A stretch of DNA of 64,000 nt. It comes from Actinacidiphila cocklensis (GTDB lineage Bacteria; Actinomycetota; Actinomycetes; Streptomycetales; Streptomycetaceae). The stretch lies in contig NZ_CAJSLV010000013.1 in assembly GCF_907177275.1 (NCBI RefSeq), positions 62,001 through 126,000 on the forward strand. Direction: 5' to 3'. The notes below the pieces were generated by a model. That model ran no database searches. It saw nothing but the letters and a program-made list of their open reading frames with translations, and was not told where the DNA came from. Positions 1 to 8,122 of this stretch are shown in pieces (within the stretch, counting starts at the first letter, position 1; each line of letters begins with the position of its first letter). The translations under genes were made by a program, and so were the position numbers.

Positions 1-1
1 C

Positions 2-373
2 CACGGGACCCACGCGGAGGCCATCGAGATCACCTTCGATCCCGAGCGGACCGACTACCGCGCGATCCTGGAGACCTTCTTCCAGATCCACGACCCGAGC
101 ACCAGGAACCGCCAGGGCAACGACATCGGCCTGAGCTACCGCTCGGCGATCTACTACGTGGACGACGAGCAGAAGCGGGTCGCCGAGGACACCATCGCCG
201 ACGTCGACGCCTCGGGCCTGTGGCCCGGCAAGGTGGTCACCGAGGTCGAGCCCGAGGGTCCCTTCTGGGAGGCCGAGCCCGAGCACCAGGACTACCTGGA
301 GCGGTACCCCGACGGCTACACCTGCCACTTCCCGCGGCCCGGCTGGCGGCTGCCGGCCCGCACCCAGGGCTGA
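2..373 (+). CDS. msrA: Peptide-methionine (S)-S-oxide reductase MsrA, 3' part
   Basis: This is the C-terminal 123 residues of an MsrA-type methionine sulfoxide reductase; the 5' part, with the catalytic Cys motif, lies before the window. The reading frame is open from base 2. The family signatures [19 protein letters not shown] and [17 protein letters not shown] are all present, followed by the usual [16 protein letters not shown] segment near the end. MsrA reduces methionine-S-sulfoxide in oxidised proteins, using thioredoxin, in the cytoplasm. The next gene starts 70 bases downstream and is unrelated, so this is probably the end of its transcription unit. Confidence 0.93.
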   Translation, partial: HGTHAEAIEITFDPERTDYRAILETFFQIHDPSTRNRQGNDIGLSYRSAIYYVDDEQKRVAEDTIADVDASGLWPGKVVTEVEPEGPFWEAEPEHQDYLERYPDGYTCHFPRPGWRLPARTQG

Positions 374-442
374 CCGCCCCGGCCCGCGCGGCGCGGGACC
401 GGAGCCGCTGCGGGACTCCGCGGCCCGTGTTGTACTGGCCAG

Positions 443-1360
443 ATGGAGCGCAAGCATCCACTGGCCGCCGCCAGGCGGGCCGCACACGCAGGGCTGTCGG
501 GCACGTCCTCGGACGCCGCCGACGCACGGGCCGAGCGGTTGCGTGAGCGCGTCCGGCTGACGATCGAGATCACCGCCAGGGCAGGGGAGTACCGCAGGGG
601 CCTGGTCGCGGCGGTCTCGCGGCTGAGCCCCGAGGAGGCGGAGATCCTCGCGGACCTGGAGGAGCACGGGCTCCAGGTCCCGCAGTTGCACGACGTGCTG
701 TGCGGCGGGCACGTGCTGGTGGACGACCCGGAGCTGTACGAGCGGTGGCGGGCGGCCAAGGGCAGCCATCCGCGGCTGTCCAGCCACCACCGCGACATCG
801 ACAAGAAGCTCTACCCCGACATCGGCATGCGCGGCCACGTCGTCCGCGAGAAGCTGCACGGCCGCACCACGACCGGCACCTGGGTCCAGCTGGAGAAGAC
901 GCCGGCCGCCTTCGGCGGCAGCAAGATGCCCAGCGTCGACGACCTGCGGCACCTGATGGACTACGCGGTCTACCGCTTCACCGGCAGCAACGTCGGCCCG
1001 TGGGGCCTGTCGCGGATGACCGAGCGGCGCCCGATGTACCTCTCGCCGATCCTCGCCGTGCCCACGTCGCTGACCCCGCCGGTCGCGCGGTCGCTCACCC
1101 GGGCGCTGCGCAGGATCGAGCAGTCCGACGACGTCACCGCGGTGTCCCAGCAGCTCGCCGCCCGCTTCCCGCCCCCCGACCGGGCGGACCTGGCCGGCGA
1201 GCTCGGCCAGGCGCTGTCCCGCAGGGGCGGCCGGGGGCTGTTCGGCAACTCCGAGGTGTGGGTGACCCAGACGCCGTCACGCACCGCCGCCGCCGTCCTG
1301 CGCGCCCGCCACGACGACCCGCCCGCGGTGACCCTACGGCCGACGGGAGGCCCGCGATGA
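443..1360 (+). CDS. Uncharacterised protein, 305 aa
   Basis: Function not recognised. The 305-residue protein is soluble, has no signal peptide or membrane segment, and is Arg-rich at its N terminus. Residues of about 30-85 are predicted helical (RLRERVRLTIEITARAGEYRR, then a segment rich in E and L). The middle carries a GKDE-poor basic region with SSHHRDIDKKLYPDIGMRGH and a WGLSRMTERRPMYLSPI stretch. The stop overlaps the start of the next gene by ATGA (1357-1360), so the two are translationally coupled and probably act together. No clear Shine-Dalgarno sequence precedes the ATG at 443. It is real by codon pattern and coupling, but what it does is unknown. Confidence 0.75.
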   Translation: MERKHPLAAARRAAHAGLSGTSSDAADARAERLRERVRLTIEITARAGEYRRGLVAAVSRLSPEEAEILADLEEHGLQVPQLHDVLCGGHVLVDDPELYERWRAAKGSHPRLSSHHRDIDKKLYPDIGMRGHVVREKLHGRTTTGTWVQLEKTPAAFGGSKMPSVDDLRHLMDYAVYRFTGSNVGPWGLSRMTERRPMYLSPILAVPTSLTPPVARSLTRALRRIEQSDDVTAVSQQLAARFPPPDRADLAGELGQALSRRGGRGLFGNSEVWVTQTPSRTAAAVLRARHDDPPAVTLRPTGGPR

Positions 1361-2148
1361 GCGATGAGCAGCGCGACGAGAACGAGTCAGGCGCCTCCGC
1401 ACACGACCCGCACGGTCCTGGTACGGGAGCCGGTCCTGGCGAGGCGGCCGTCCCGTCAGGGCTGGTCACCGCCGTGGTCAACCTGGTGCACACCGGCCCG
1501 GTCATGCTCGGCGCCTACACCATCGCCGAGCTGACCGCGGTGGACGCCATCGTGGACTTCCTCGAAGCCCGCCCCTCGGAGGACGAGCTGACCGAGGCCG
1601 TCAGGTCGCTCGCCGCGCGGGAACTGCTGCTCGCCGGCGAGACCAGCGAGCACGTGCAGGTGCGCGGGGACCTGGGCATCGCGGTGGCCTTCCAGCAGCG
1701 GGCCAGGATGGTGCTCGACGCCCGCACCAGCGGCACCGAGCCGGGGGAGCCGTGGCGCATCCTGCTGCTGCCGCAGCCCGAGGGGATCTGCCTGATGGTC
1801 CGCATCGACGCGCTCGGCGTCCACCAGATCGGGCTGTACGGGCTCGACCAGGCCCTGGACATCCTCACCGAGTGGCTGCCCCGGGGTGCCGCCGCCGACC
1901 GCGACAAGACGCCCGACGCCGACACGCTGCTCGCCGCCGCCGAGCGCTCCGCGCTGGTCACCGTCACCCGCTACACCGCGGAGGGCTCCGCGGAGATCGC
2001 AGGTGAGAGCACGGACCTGGTCTTCGCCCGGTACGACGGCCACCTGCACACCCTGTCCCGCGACGCGGACGAGCCGGACCGCCTGGTCCCGACCCCGCTG
2101 GACGGCAAGGACGCCGTCCGCGACCGCCTCGCGCAACTGCTCTCCTAA
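1357..2148 (+). CDS. Uncharacterised protein, 263 aa, coupled to the preceding gene
   Basis: Function not recognised. The start is the ATG at 1357 that overlaps the previous stop. The first 30 residues are acidic and low in complexity (rich in D, E, G and P). The rest looks like a compact alpha/beta domain with LVTAVVNLVHTGPVMLGAY near residue 35, and RILLLPQPEGICLMVRIDALG followed by IGLYGLDQALDILTEWL around residues 135-180. The pattern of a paired larger and smaller cytoplasmic protein recalls accessory factors of secretion or signalling loci, but I cannot assign a family. No transmembrane segment is seen. Confidence 0.72.
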   Translation: MSDEQRDENESGASAHDPHGPGTGAGPGEAAVPSGLVTAVVNLVHTGPVMLGAYTIAELTAVDAIVDFLEARPSEDELTEAVRSLAARELLLAGETSEHVQVRGDLGIAVAFQQRARMVLDARTSGTEPGEPWRILLLPQPEGICLMVRIDALGVHQIGLYGLDQALDILTEWLPRGAAADRDKTPDADTLLAAAERSALVTVTRYTAEGSAEIAGESTDLVFARYDGHLHTLSRDADEPDRLVPTPLDGKDAVRDRLAQLLS

Positions 2149-2192
2149 ATATTCGGTGCCGGACGAGGTCAGCGTGGGCTAGCGTCCTGCGG

Positions 2193-2954
2193 ATGACTCT
2201 TACCTATGACGTGTCGGGGACCGGTCCGACGCTGCTCCTGCTGCACTCGTCCGTGTGCGACCGGCGGATGTGGGACCCGCAGTGGGCGCCGCTGGCCGCC
2301 GCCGGATATCGCGTGGTCCGCTGCGACTTCCGCGGCTTCGGCGACTCGCCGATGGGCGCGAGCCCGTACAGCGAAGCGGGCGACGTCCTGGACCTCCTGG
2401 ACCACCTCGGCGCCGATCGGGCCGCGGTGGTCGGTGCCTCCTACGGCGGCAAGGTCGCCCTGCAGGTGGCCGCGCACCGGCCGGAGCGGGTCACGGACCT
2501 GCTGCTGCTCTGCCCGGGGATGCCGGGACATGTGCCGGGTCCCGACCTGCGGTCCTTCGGCGCCCGGGAGGACGCCTTTCTGGCGGCGGGCGACATCGAG
2601 GGGGCCGTCGAGCTGAACGTGGAGATGTGGCTCGGCCCTGAGGCGGACGGGCAGGCCAGGGAGCAGGTCCGGGTGATGCAGCGGCGGGCCTTCGAGGTGC
2701 AAACGGCGGCGGCCGAGGACTTCTCGCAGGCGGGTCCCGAGGTGGACCTCGCCGACGTCACGGCACGCTGCCTTGCCGTGTCGGGCGCGCACGACGTGGC
2801 CGACTTCCGGGCGATCGCGGCAGAGCTGCCGGGGCGGATCGCCGGCGCCCGGCACCTCGAACTGCCCTGGGCGGGCCACCTGCCGGGCCTGGAGCGGCCC
2901 GGCGAGGTGACCCGGCTGGTCACGGAGTTCCTCCGCGGGGAGTCCCAGCCCTAG
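2193..2954 (+). CDS. Alpha/beta-hydrolase fold protein
   Basis: This is a 253-residue alpha/beta hydrolase of the 3-oxoadipate enol-lactonase/esterase-like group. Seen directly: the oxyanion-side motif LLLLHSSVCDRRMWDPQW, the nucleophile elbow GASYGG (Ser near residue 81), a probable acid Asp in SGAHDVADF, and the catalytic His in WAGHLPGLERP near the C terminus. The ATG at 2193 follows a TAGCGT -10-like box (2180-2185) by seven bases, so the mRNA is probably leaderless. It converges on the truncated GH95 gene; the two stop codons share the CTAG at 2951-2954. The substrate cannot be read from sequence. Confidence 0.88.
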   Translation: MTLTYDVSGTGPTLLLLHSSVCDRRMWDPQWAPLAAAGYRVVRCDFRGFGDSPMGASPYSEAGDVLDLLDHLGADRAAVVGASYGGKVALQVAAHRPERVTDLLLLCPGMPGHVPGPDLRSFGAREDAFLAAGDIEGAVELNVEMWLGPEADGQAREQVRVMQRRAFEVQTAAAEDFSQAGPEVDLADVTARCLAVSGAHDVADFRAIAAELPGRIAGARHLELPWAGHLPGLERPGEVTRLVTEFLRGESQP

Positions 2955-4521
2955 CCGAAGACCTCCATCTCGTAGAGCGAGTAGCCCCATTGGCCGGACA
3001 GCTGGCTGCCCTGCATGCGGACGAAGCGGGCCGAGCCGCTCACCGGCACCTTCTCGGTGCCGCCGGACGAATCGGGCTGGGTGTACAGGTCCCGCCAGGT
3101 CGAACCGTCGGTGGAGGCCTGGAGCTTGTAGCTCTTGGCGTACGACTCCTCCCACAGCAGGTCGATCTCGCCGAGGTTGTACGTGCCGCCGAGGTCGACC
3201 TGGATCCAGCTGTTCGGGTCCTGGCCCGCACTCCACCGGCTGGACAGGTCGCCGTCGAAGGCCTTCGCGGCGGACTGGTCCGCGCTGGACTGCGACGAGG
3301 CCGTGGCCGGTCTGTTCAGCGCCAGGTCGGCCTTGGGCGCGCTCATCGTCAGGTTCACCGTGACGGTCCTGCCCGCCTGGAGCGGCAGGACGCGGGCGAT
3401 GTTCCCCAGCGGCGAGCTCTGCACGGTGACGCCGTCGCCGGTGATCGAGGAGATGCCGTTGCGCTGGATCAGCGTCAGGTTCTGGTCGGTCTTCGAGGTG
3501 AGCGTGACCTTCGCGGTGTGGGCGCCGGTGTCCCACGCCAGGTTGTCGATGGTGAACCGGCCCTTGCCGAGCATGCCGGAGACGGAGCCCTTCGTCAGGC
3601 CCATCGGCAGCCCGGGCAGCAGCTCCAGGGTGCCCGGCTTGGTCGCGGCCAGCATCTCCATCATCACCGTCGGCACGGAGTTGACGACGTCCGTGGCGAA
3701 GGTGTTGTGGCCGTTGTAGTGGGACGTGGCCATGCTGCTGTAGTAGTAGTCGTCCTTGGCGAAGCGCAGCAGCTTGGCGCCCACCGAGTCCGGCATGTCG
3801 AGGTCGGCGGCGAGCAGCGCCCCGTGCAGCAGGCCGTGCCCGGCGTTCTCGTAGGAGCCCTGGTCCTTCTTCTGCAGGAAGACCTGAGCGGCCCTGAACT
3901 GCGCCGCGTTGGTCTCCGGGGTGATCTCGCGGTAGGGCCACACCGGCATCAGGCCGCTGGAGTGGCGGTGCTGGTAGTTGTTCTTGTTCTCCAGGTCGGG
4001 CCACGCCCACTCGGCGAGCGCGCCGTCGTTGTTGACCAGGTACGGCGGCAGGTGGTCGAGCCTGTCCTGCCACACCGGGATCTTGTCCGCGTCGCGGCCG
4101 AGGAGCCTCGCGGTCTGGATGAGCGTGCTGAGTGCGAACTTCGCACCGGAGATGTCGTAGACGGAGTTGACGGCGAGCGGCACGCCGCCCGGCGGGGTGT
4201 TCTCCGGCGAGATGGAGCCGGCGAAGACGTAGTTGCCTGCCGCGTCCTTCCTGGTGAGGAAGTCCTCGTAGAAGTCGCCCATGTCGCGGATCAGCGGGTA
4301 GTACTTGTCGGCCAGGAACGTGGTGTCCCCGGTGACTTCGTAGTACTCCCAGAACGGCTCCAGCAGCCAGGACTCGCCGCCCGTCACGTACTGGTACGGG
4401 TAGTCGAAGTTGATGTTGGAGATCAGGCCCTCGCCGTTGGGGGTGTTGCCGCCGGTGAGCATGCCGCGGGTGCCCAGCAGCTTCCTGGCGTTGGTCTCGA
4501 AGTGGTCGGGCACCCTGGAGC
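2951..4521 (-). pseudogene. GH95-like alpha-L-fucosidase with discoidin domain, 5' truncated
   Basis: The frame encodes the C-terminal 520 or so residues of a GH95-type (alpha/alpha)6 glycosidase followed by an F5/8-type C (discoidin/CBM32) module. Family signals include [13 protein letters not shown], the SISPENTPPG loop, NSVYDISGAKF and SHYNGHNTFATDVVNSVP. The discoidin module is the last 125 residues (LALNRPATASSQSSADQSA, then DGDLSSRWSA and WIQVDLGG). The N-terminal signal peptide and super-sandwich domain are missing. At about 4511-4521 homology stops and the sequence runs into a GH2 gene on the other strand. A GTG at 4540 opens the frame, but its first nine residues come from the GH2 side. 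Without promoter or export signal it is most likely dead. Confidence 0.85.
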
Positions 4522-5585
4522 GGGACCCGGCCGCCGACACGCACGGCCCGAGCCATCTGTGGGACGCCTGGAACGACGGCGACTACGCGCACTACCGCGA
4601 CCACGACCCGGCGTTCGTGGCGGAGATGGGCTGGTGCGGCCCCGCCGCCTGGACCACCCTGGAACGGGTCCTCGCCGGTGAGACGCCGGGCCCCGACTCG
4701 CCGCTGACCCGCCACCACCTGCGGGCCATCGACGGCATGCACAAGCTGACCCGCGGCCTCCAGCCGCACGTGCCCACGCCCGCCGCCGGCGACGACTGGC
4801 ACTTCGCCACCCAGCTGGTCCAGGCCCGCGCCGTCGCGGCGGGCGCCGAGTGGCTGCGCTCCCGCGAGCGCTGCGGCGGGGTGGTGGTCTGGCAGCTCAA
4901 CGACTGCTGGCCCGCGATCAGCTGGTCCGCCGTGGACAGCGCCGGGATCGAGAAGCCCCTCTGGTACGCGCTGCGGCACGCCTTCGCACCGCGGCTGGCC
5001 ACCGTCCAGCCGGTGCACCCGGGGCCGACCCACGACCCCACCGGCGACGCGGGCCTGGTGCTCGTCCTGGTCGACGACACCGGCGCGGACTGGCACCCTG
5101 AGGTGCTCGTACGGCGGATCGGCCTGGACGGGCAGGAGCACGCGCGGGCACTGCTGCACCCCGGCTGCCCGGCGGGCGGCCTGCTCCACCTCCCGCTGGA
5201 CCCCGCGCTGTGCCTGCCCGCGGACCCGCACGCCGAGCTGCTGGTCGTCGACGCCGACGGCGTCCGCACCACCTGGGCGTACGTCCCGGACCGCGAGCAG
5301 GCCTCCGTGCGGCCCGAGCGTACGGTCGACCTCGCCCTCGCCGAGGGCGAGTTGCGGGTGACGGTCACCGCGGGGACCGTCCTGCGGGACGTGTGCGTCT
5401 TCGCCGACCGGGTCGCCGGGCCGCTCGGCCTCGACCCGCACGAACTGGCCGTGGACGACGCCCTGGTCACCCTGCTGCCGGGGGAGCGGCACACCTTCCG
5501 GATCACCCGCAGGGACGGCCGGGCGCTCACCGCACTGCCGGCGCCGGGGTGCCCGGCGCCGCGGTCCGCTCGGCCGGCGAGCTGA
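4515..5585 (+). pseudogene. GH2 beta-mannosidase, 5' truncated remnant
   Basis: This open frame encodes only the C-terminal 355 residues of a beta-mannosidase-type GH2 enzyme. Recognisable parts are [20 protein letters not shown], the nucleophile region [13 protein letters not shown] (Glu in AEMG), and the hallmark [22 protein letters not shown] and [16 protein letters not shown]. The N-terminal sugar-binding and Ig domains and the acid/base Glu (the family NE motif) are absent, so it cannot be catalytic. The first in-frame codons before about 4515 are antisense to the GH95 remnant and are not homologous. Reading frame and codon use are otherwise intact to the TGA at 5583, suggesting a recent truncation. 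Confidence 0.85.
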
Positions 5586-5599
5586 CCGGCTGACGCGGA

Positions 5600-5649
5600 G
5601 CGCGGGGCCGGTGCGGTGCGCTGACGCGCGTACCGCACCGGCCCCGCGC
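5600..5649. terminator. Bidirectional hairpin between converging genes
   Basis: An 18-bp perfect inverted repeat lies at 5600-5617 and 5632-5649 with a further 4-bp inner stem (GCGC/GCGC). It sits between the 3' ends of the GH2 remnant and the GH27 gene. There is no U-tract, as is common for actinobacterial terminators. Confidence 0.75.
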
Positions 5650-5666
5650 CGGTCGGGTCGGAGAGG

Positions 5667-7691
5667 TCAGGAGCAGGTGATCGAGGCGCCCGCCCAGTCC
5701 GCGTGGTCGCTGTCGTTGCCGTCGCCGCCGTCGGTGACGACCAGCTGGACGACCTGGGCGCCGGTGACGTCGGCGGTCAGCGGGTGGCCGCCGGTGGTGC
5801 TGGTGACGACGCCGCTGTCGGCGACCTGCTTGCCGTCGGCCAGGACCAGGAACTCCACCGAGCCCTTGCTGTTCTTCTTCTCGTCGTCGATACCGACGGT
5901 GGCCGTCAGCGAGGTGCAGGTGCCGGCGGTGTAGTAGGCGACGGTGCTCGGGGCGTGCACACCGAGGCCCTTGGCGTAGACGGTGCCGCCGAGGGTGATC
6001 GGGTTGCCGTCACCGGCCGCCGTCTCGCCGTTGCTGGTGTCGCGCTCCACCGGACCCCAGCCGTTGGCCGCGGACTCCCACGGCAGGTCGCTGAGGTAGG
6101 AGGTGCCGGCCGGCGGCGGGACGGCGACGGCGACCTGGCCGGCCAGCGGCTGGCTGACGGTCACACCGTGGCCGCTGTAACCGACCGTGCCCGACAGCGC
6201 GTAGGTGCCGGTCGCGGTGCCGGCGGGCACCGTGATGTGCCAGGTGGTGGACAGGGTCTGGCCGCCGGGCAGCGCGGGGGTGCTGGTGCTGCCCGTGGGG
6301 CGGACCGACCAGCCGGCCGGCGCGCTGAGCCGCACCGAGACCCCGTGGGCGGGCGCGGTGCCCAGGTCGGTGACGTAGGTGGTGACGTCGGCGCTGCCGC
6401 CCGGCGCGATGTGGACGGCGGTGTTGGCGCCGGCGTCGACCAGCGACGGGTTCTGCATCGCGTGCGCCGACCTGCCGACCCGCAGCAGCACGGTGCCATG
6501 CGCCGGTACGGTCGCCGCCAGGCTTCCCGCCGACTGGTAGTCGCGGTGCTGCCACAGGTCGCGCACCTGGTAGCCGTTGTCGGACGCGGGCAGGCCGATC
6601 GCCTCGGCCGTGGTGGCGATGTGCTGCGGCTGGTCCGACTCGTTGTAGAGGGCGACCGCGCGGTCGCCGTTCGCCAGCTGCTTGACGACCACCTGGGCGC
6701 CGCCGCTGGAGGACAGGACGGTCGCCTGCTTGCCCAGCGGGTCCTGGTCGAGGGCGATGACGTCCTTGTTGAGCAGGATGTCCATCGTCGCCTGGCTGGC
6801 CTTGCGCAGGTCGGTGCCGATGAGCAGCGGCGAGTTCATCATCGACCACAGCGAGAAGTGCGTGCGGTACTCGGTGTCGGTCATGCCGCCGTTGCCGACC
6901 TCCAGCATGTCCGGGTCGTTCCAGGCGCCGGGCTTGGCGAAGGCGGCCAGCGGCAGGTTGGCGTCGGTGATGGACTTCAGGCTGCCCCAGTTGTCGCTGA
7001 TGTCGCCCGTGGTGCGCCACAGGTTGCCGATGTCGCCGGCCCACTCCCACGGCTGCTGCTGGCCCCACTCGCACAGCGAGTAGACGATCGGGCGGCCGGT
7101 CGCTTCGAGGGCGTCGCCCATCGCGGTGTAGCGGCGCAGGAAGTCGGCCCGGGTGCCGTCGCTCTTGTTGTTGCAGTTGTCGTACTTGAGGTAGTCCACG
7201 CCCCAGTCGGCGAAGCTCTGGGCGTCCGTGGCCTCGTGGCCGAGGCTGCCGGGGTAGCCGGCACAGGTCGCGGTGCCCGCGTCCTCGTAGATGCCGAGCT
7301 TGAGGCCCTTGCTGTGGACGTAGTCCGCGGTGCCCTTGATGCCGTCGGGGAACTTCACCGGGTCGGGGACCAGGCGCCCCTGCGCGTCGCGGGTGTGGGT
7401 CATCCAGCAGTCGTCGATGTTGACGTACTGGTAGCCGGCCGCCTGCAGGCCCGAGCTGACGAAGTAGTCCGCGGTGTCCTTGATCAGCTGCTCGCTGACG
7501 TTGCAGCCGAAGGCGTTCCAGTCGTTGAAGCCCATCGGCGGGGTCACGGCCAGGCCGTTGTCCAGTGCCGCGGCCTGCGGCGCGGTCGCGACACCTGCGG
7601 TGACGGCGGCCAGGCCCAGGGCGCCGGTCCACACGGCTCCGGCGGTGACGCAGGCGAGAATCCTGCGGGGGATCGGCATACGGGGTCCCAT
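5667..7691 (-). CDS. Secreted GH27 alpha-galactosidase with NEW3 and NPCBM modules
   Basis: This 674-residue exported enzyme should remove terminal alpha-D-galactose from galactomannans or pectic side chains. Residues 1-42 form a signal peptide ending near PQAAA. The GH27 barrel spans about 45-330: PPMGFNDWNAF opens it, YLKYDNC holds the nucleophile Asp171, and NLWRTTGDISDNW holds the expected acid/base Asp230. WNDPDMLEVGN and MMNSPLLIGTDLR are the remaining family blocks. A beta-sandwich follows, then a NEW3-like domain at about 420-505 and an NPCBM module at about 530-674 (DLPWESAANGWGPVERD...). It is divergent from the GH35 gene, which ends in the same kind of NPCBM. An alternative Met lies four codons downstream. 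Confidence 0.95.
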   Translation of the reverse strand: MGPRMPIPRRILACVTAGAVWTGALGLAAVTAGVATAPQAAALDNGLAVTPPMGFNDWNAFGCNVSEQLIKDTADYFVSSGLQAAGYQYVNIDDCWMTHTRDAQGRLVPDPVKFPDGIKGTADYVHSKGLKLGIYEDAGTATCAGYPGSLGHEATDAQSFADWGVDYLKYDNCNNKSDGTRADFLRRYTAMGDALEATGRPIVYSLCEWGQQQPWEWAGDIGNLWRTTGDISDNWGSLKSITDANLPLAAFAKPGAWNDPDMLEVGNGGMTDTEYRTHFSLWSMMNSPLLIGTDLRKASQATMDILLNKDVIALDQDPLGKQATVLSSSGGAQVVVKQLANGDRAVALYNESDQPQHIATTAEAIGLPASDNGYQVRDLWQHRDYQSAGSLAATVPAHGTVLLRVGRSAHAMQNPSLVDAGANTAVHIAPGGSADVTTYVTDLGTAPAHGVSVRLSAPAGWSVRPTGSTSTPALPGGQTLSTTWHITVPAGTATGTYALSGTVGYSGHGVTVSQPLAGQVAVAVPPPAGTSYLSDLPWESAANGWGPVERDTSNGETAAGDGNPITLGGTVYAKGLGVHAPSTVAYYTAGTCTSLTATVGIDDEKKNSKGSVEFLVLADGKQVADSGVVTSTTGGHPLTADVTGAQVVQLVVTDGGDGNDSDHADWAGASITCS

Positions 7692-8122
7692 CGTTCATTC
7701 CGGGGGGATCGGACGTTTCGGCGGCATGGCCCTGACGGTGGTGCGGCTCTGTACGGGGTGACGGGCCAGCCAGGTCGGAACAGAATCCGACGCAACTCAA
7801 CAGTTGGCCACATGACAGTCCTCAACAACCCGCCCTGTCAAGGGATCTGACATGAACCGTTCCAGGTCGTGCCCTCGACGCGCCGTCGTCGCCGCGCTCC
7901 CGTGCGGGCCTGCCGATGTGCTCCGGCAAATTGGCGCATAACTGACAATGTGGTGCGCTCGTGACGACTTGCCGACTCCCGGGGAGGCGAAAAGTCGGGC
8001 TCGGCGGAGCACTGTTGCGTTCACCTTTGTCCGCACTCTTGTGCGGCCGTTCACTCGCTCCTATTGTTCGACTCCGATTGAATCTGTTTGGAGTTGGCTC
8101 ATCGGGCAGTGTGGAGGCCGCA
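7692..8122. promoter_or_regulatory. 431-bp divergent control region between GH27 and GH35 genes
   Basis: No gene is seen here. Toward GH27 (minus strand) there is TTGACA (plus-strand 7836-7841), an 18-base spacer and TGTCAT (7812-7817). Just downstream lies the inverted repeat CAACT-CAAC-AGTTG (7793-7806), placed to block transcription initiation. Toward GH35, the repeat ACTCC...GGAGT (8071-8075 and 8090-8094) encloses GATTGAATC and lies 30-50 bases before the start codon. The arrangement suggests repressor control of the pair. Confidence 0.5.

Noticed and set aside
4410..4514. The in-frame sequence upstream as the real N terminus of the GH2 remnant
   Set aside because: It is antisense to conserved GH95 codons, has no ribosome site or signal peptide, and does not resemble any GH2 region.
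7961..8122. An N-terminal extension of the GH35 enzyme starting at 7961
   Set aside because: The added residues do not form an export signal. The GTG at 8123 has a good ribosome site and is followed by a proper signal peptide.
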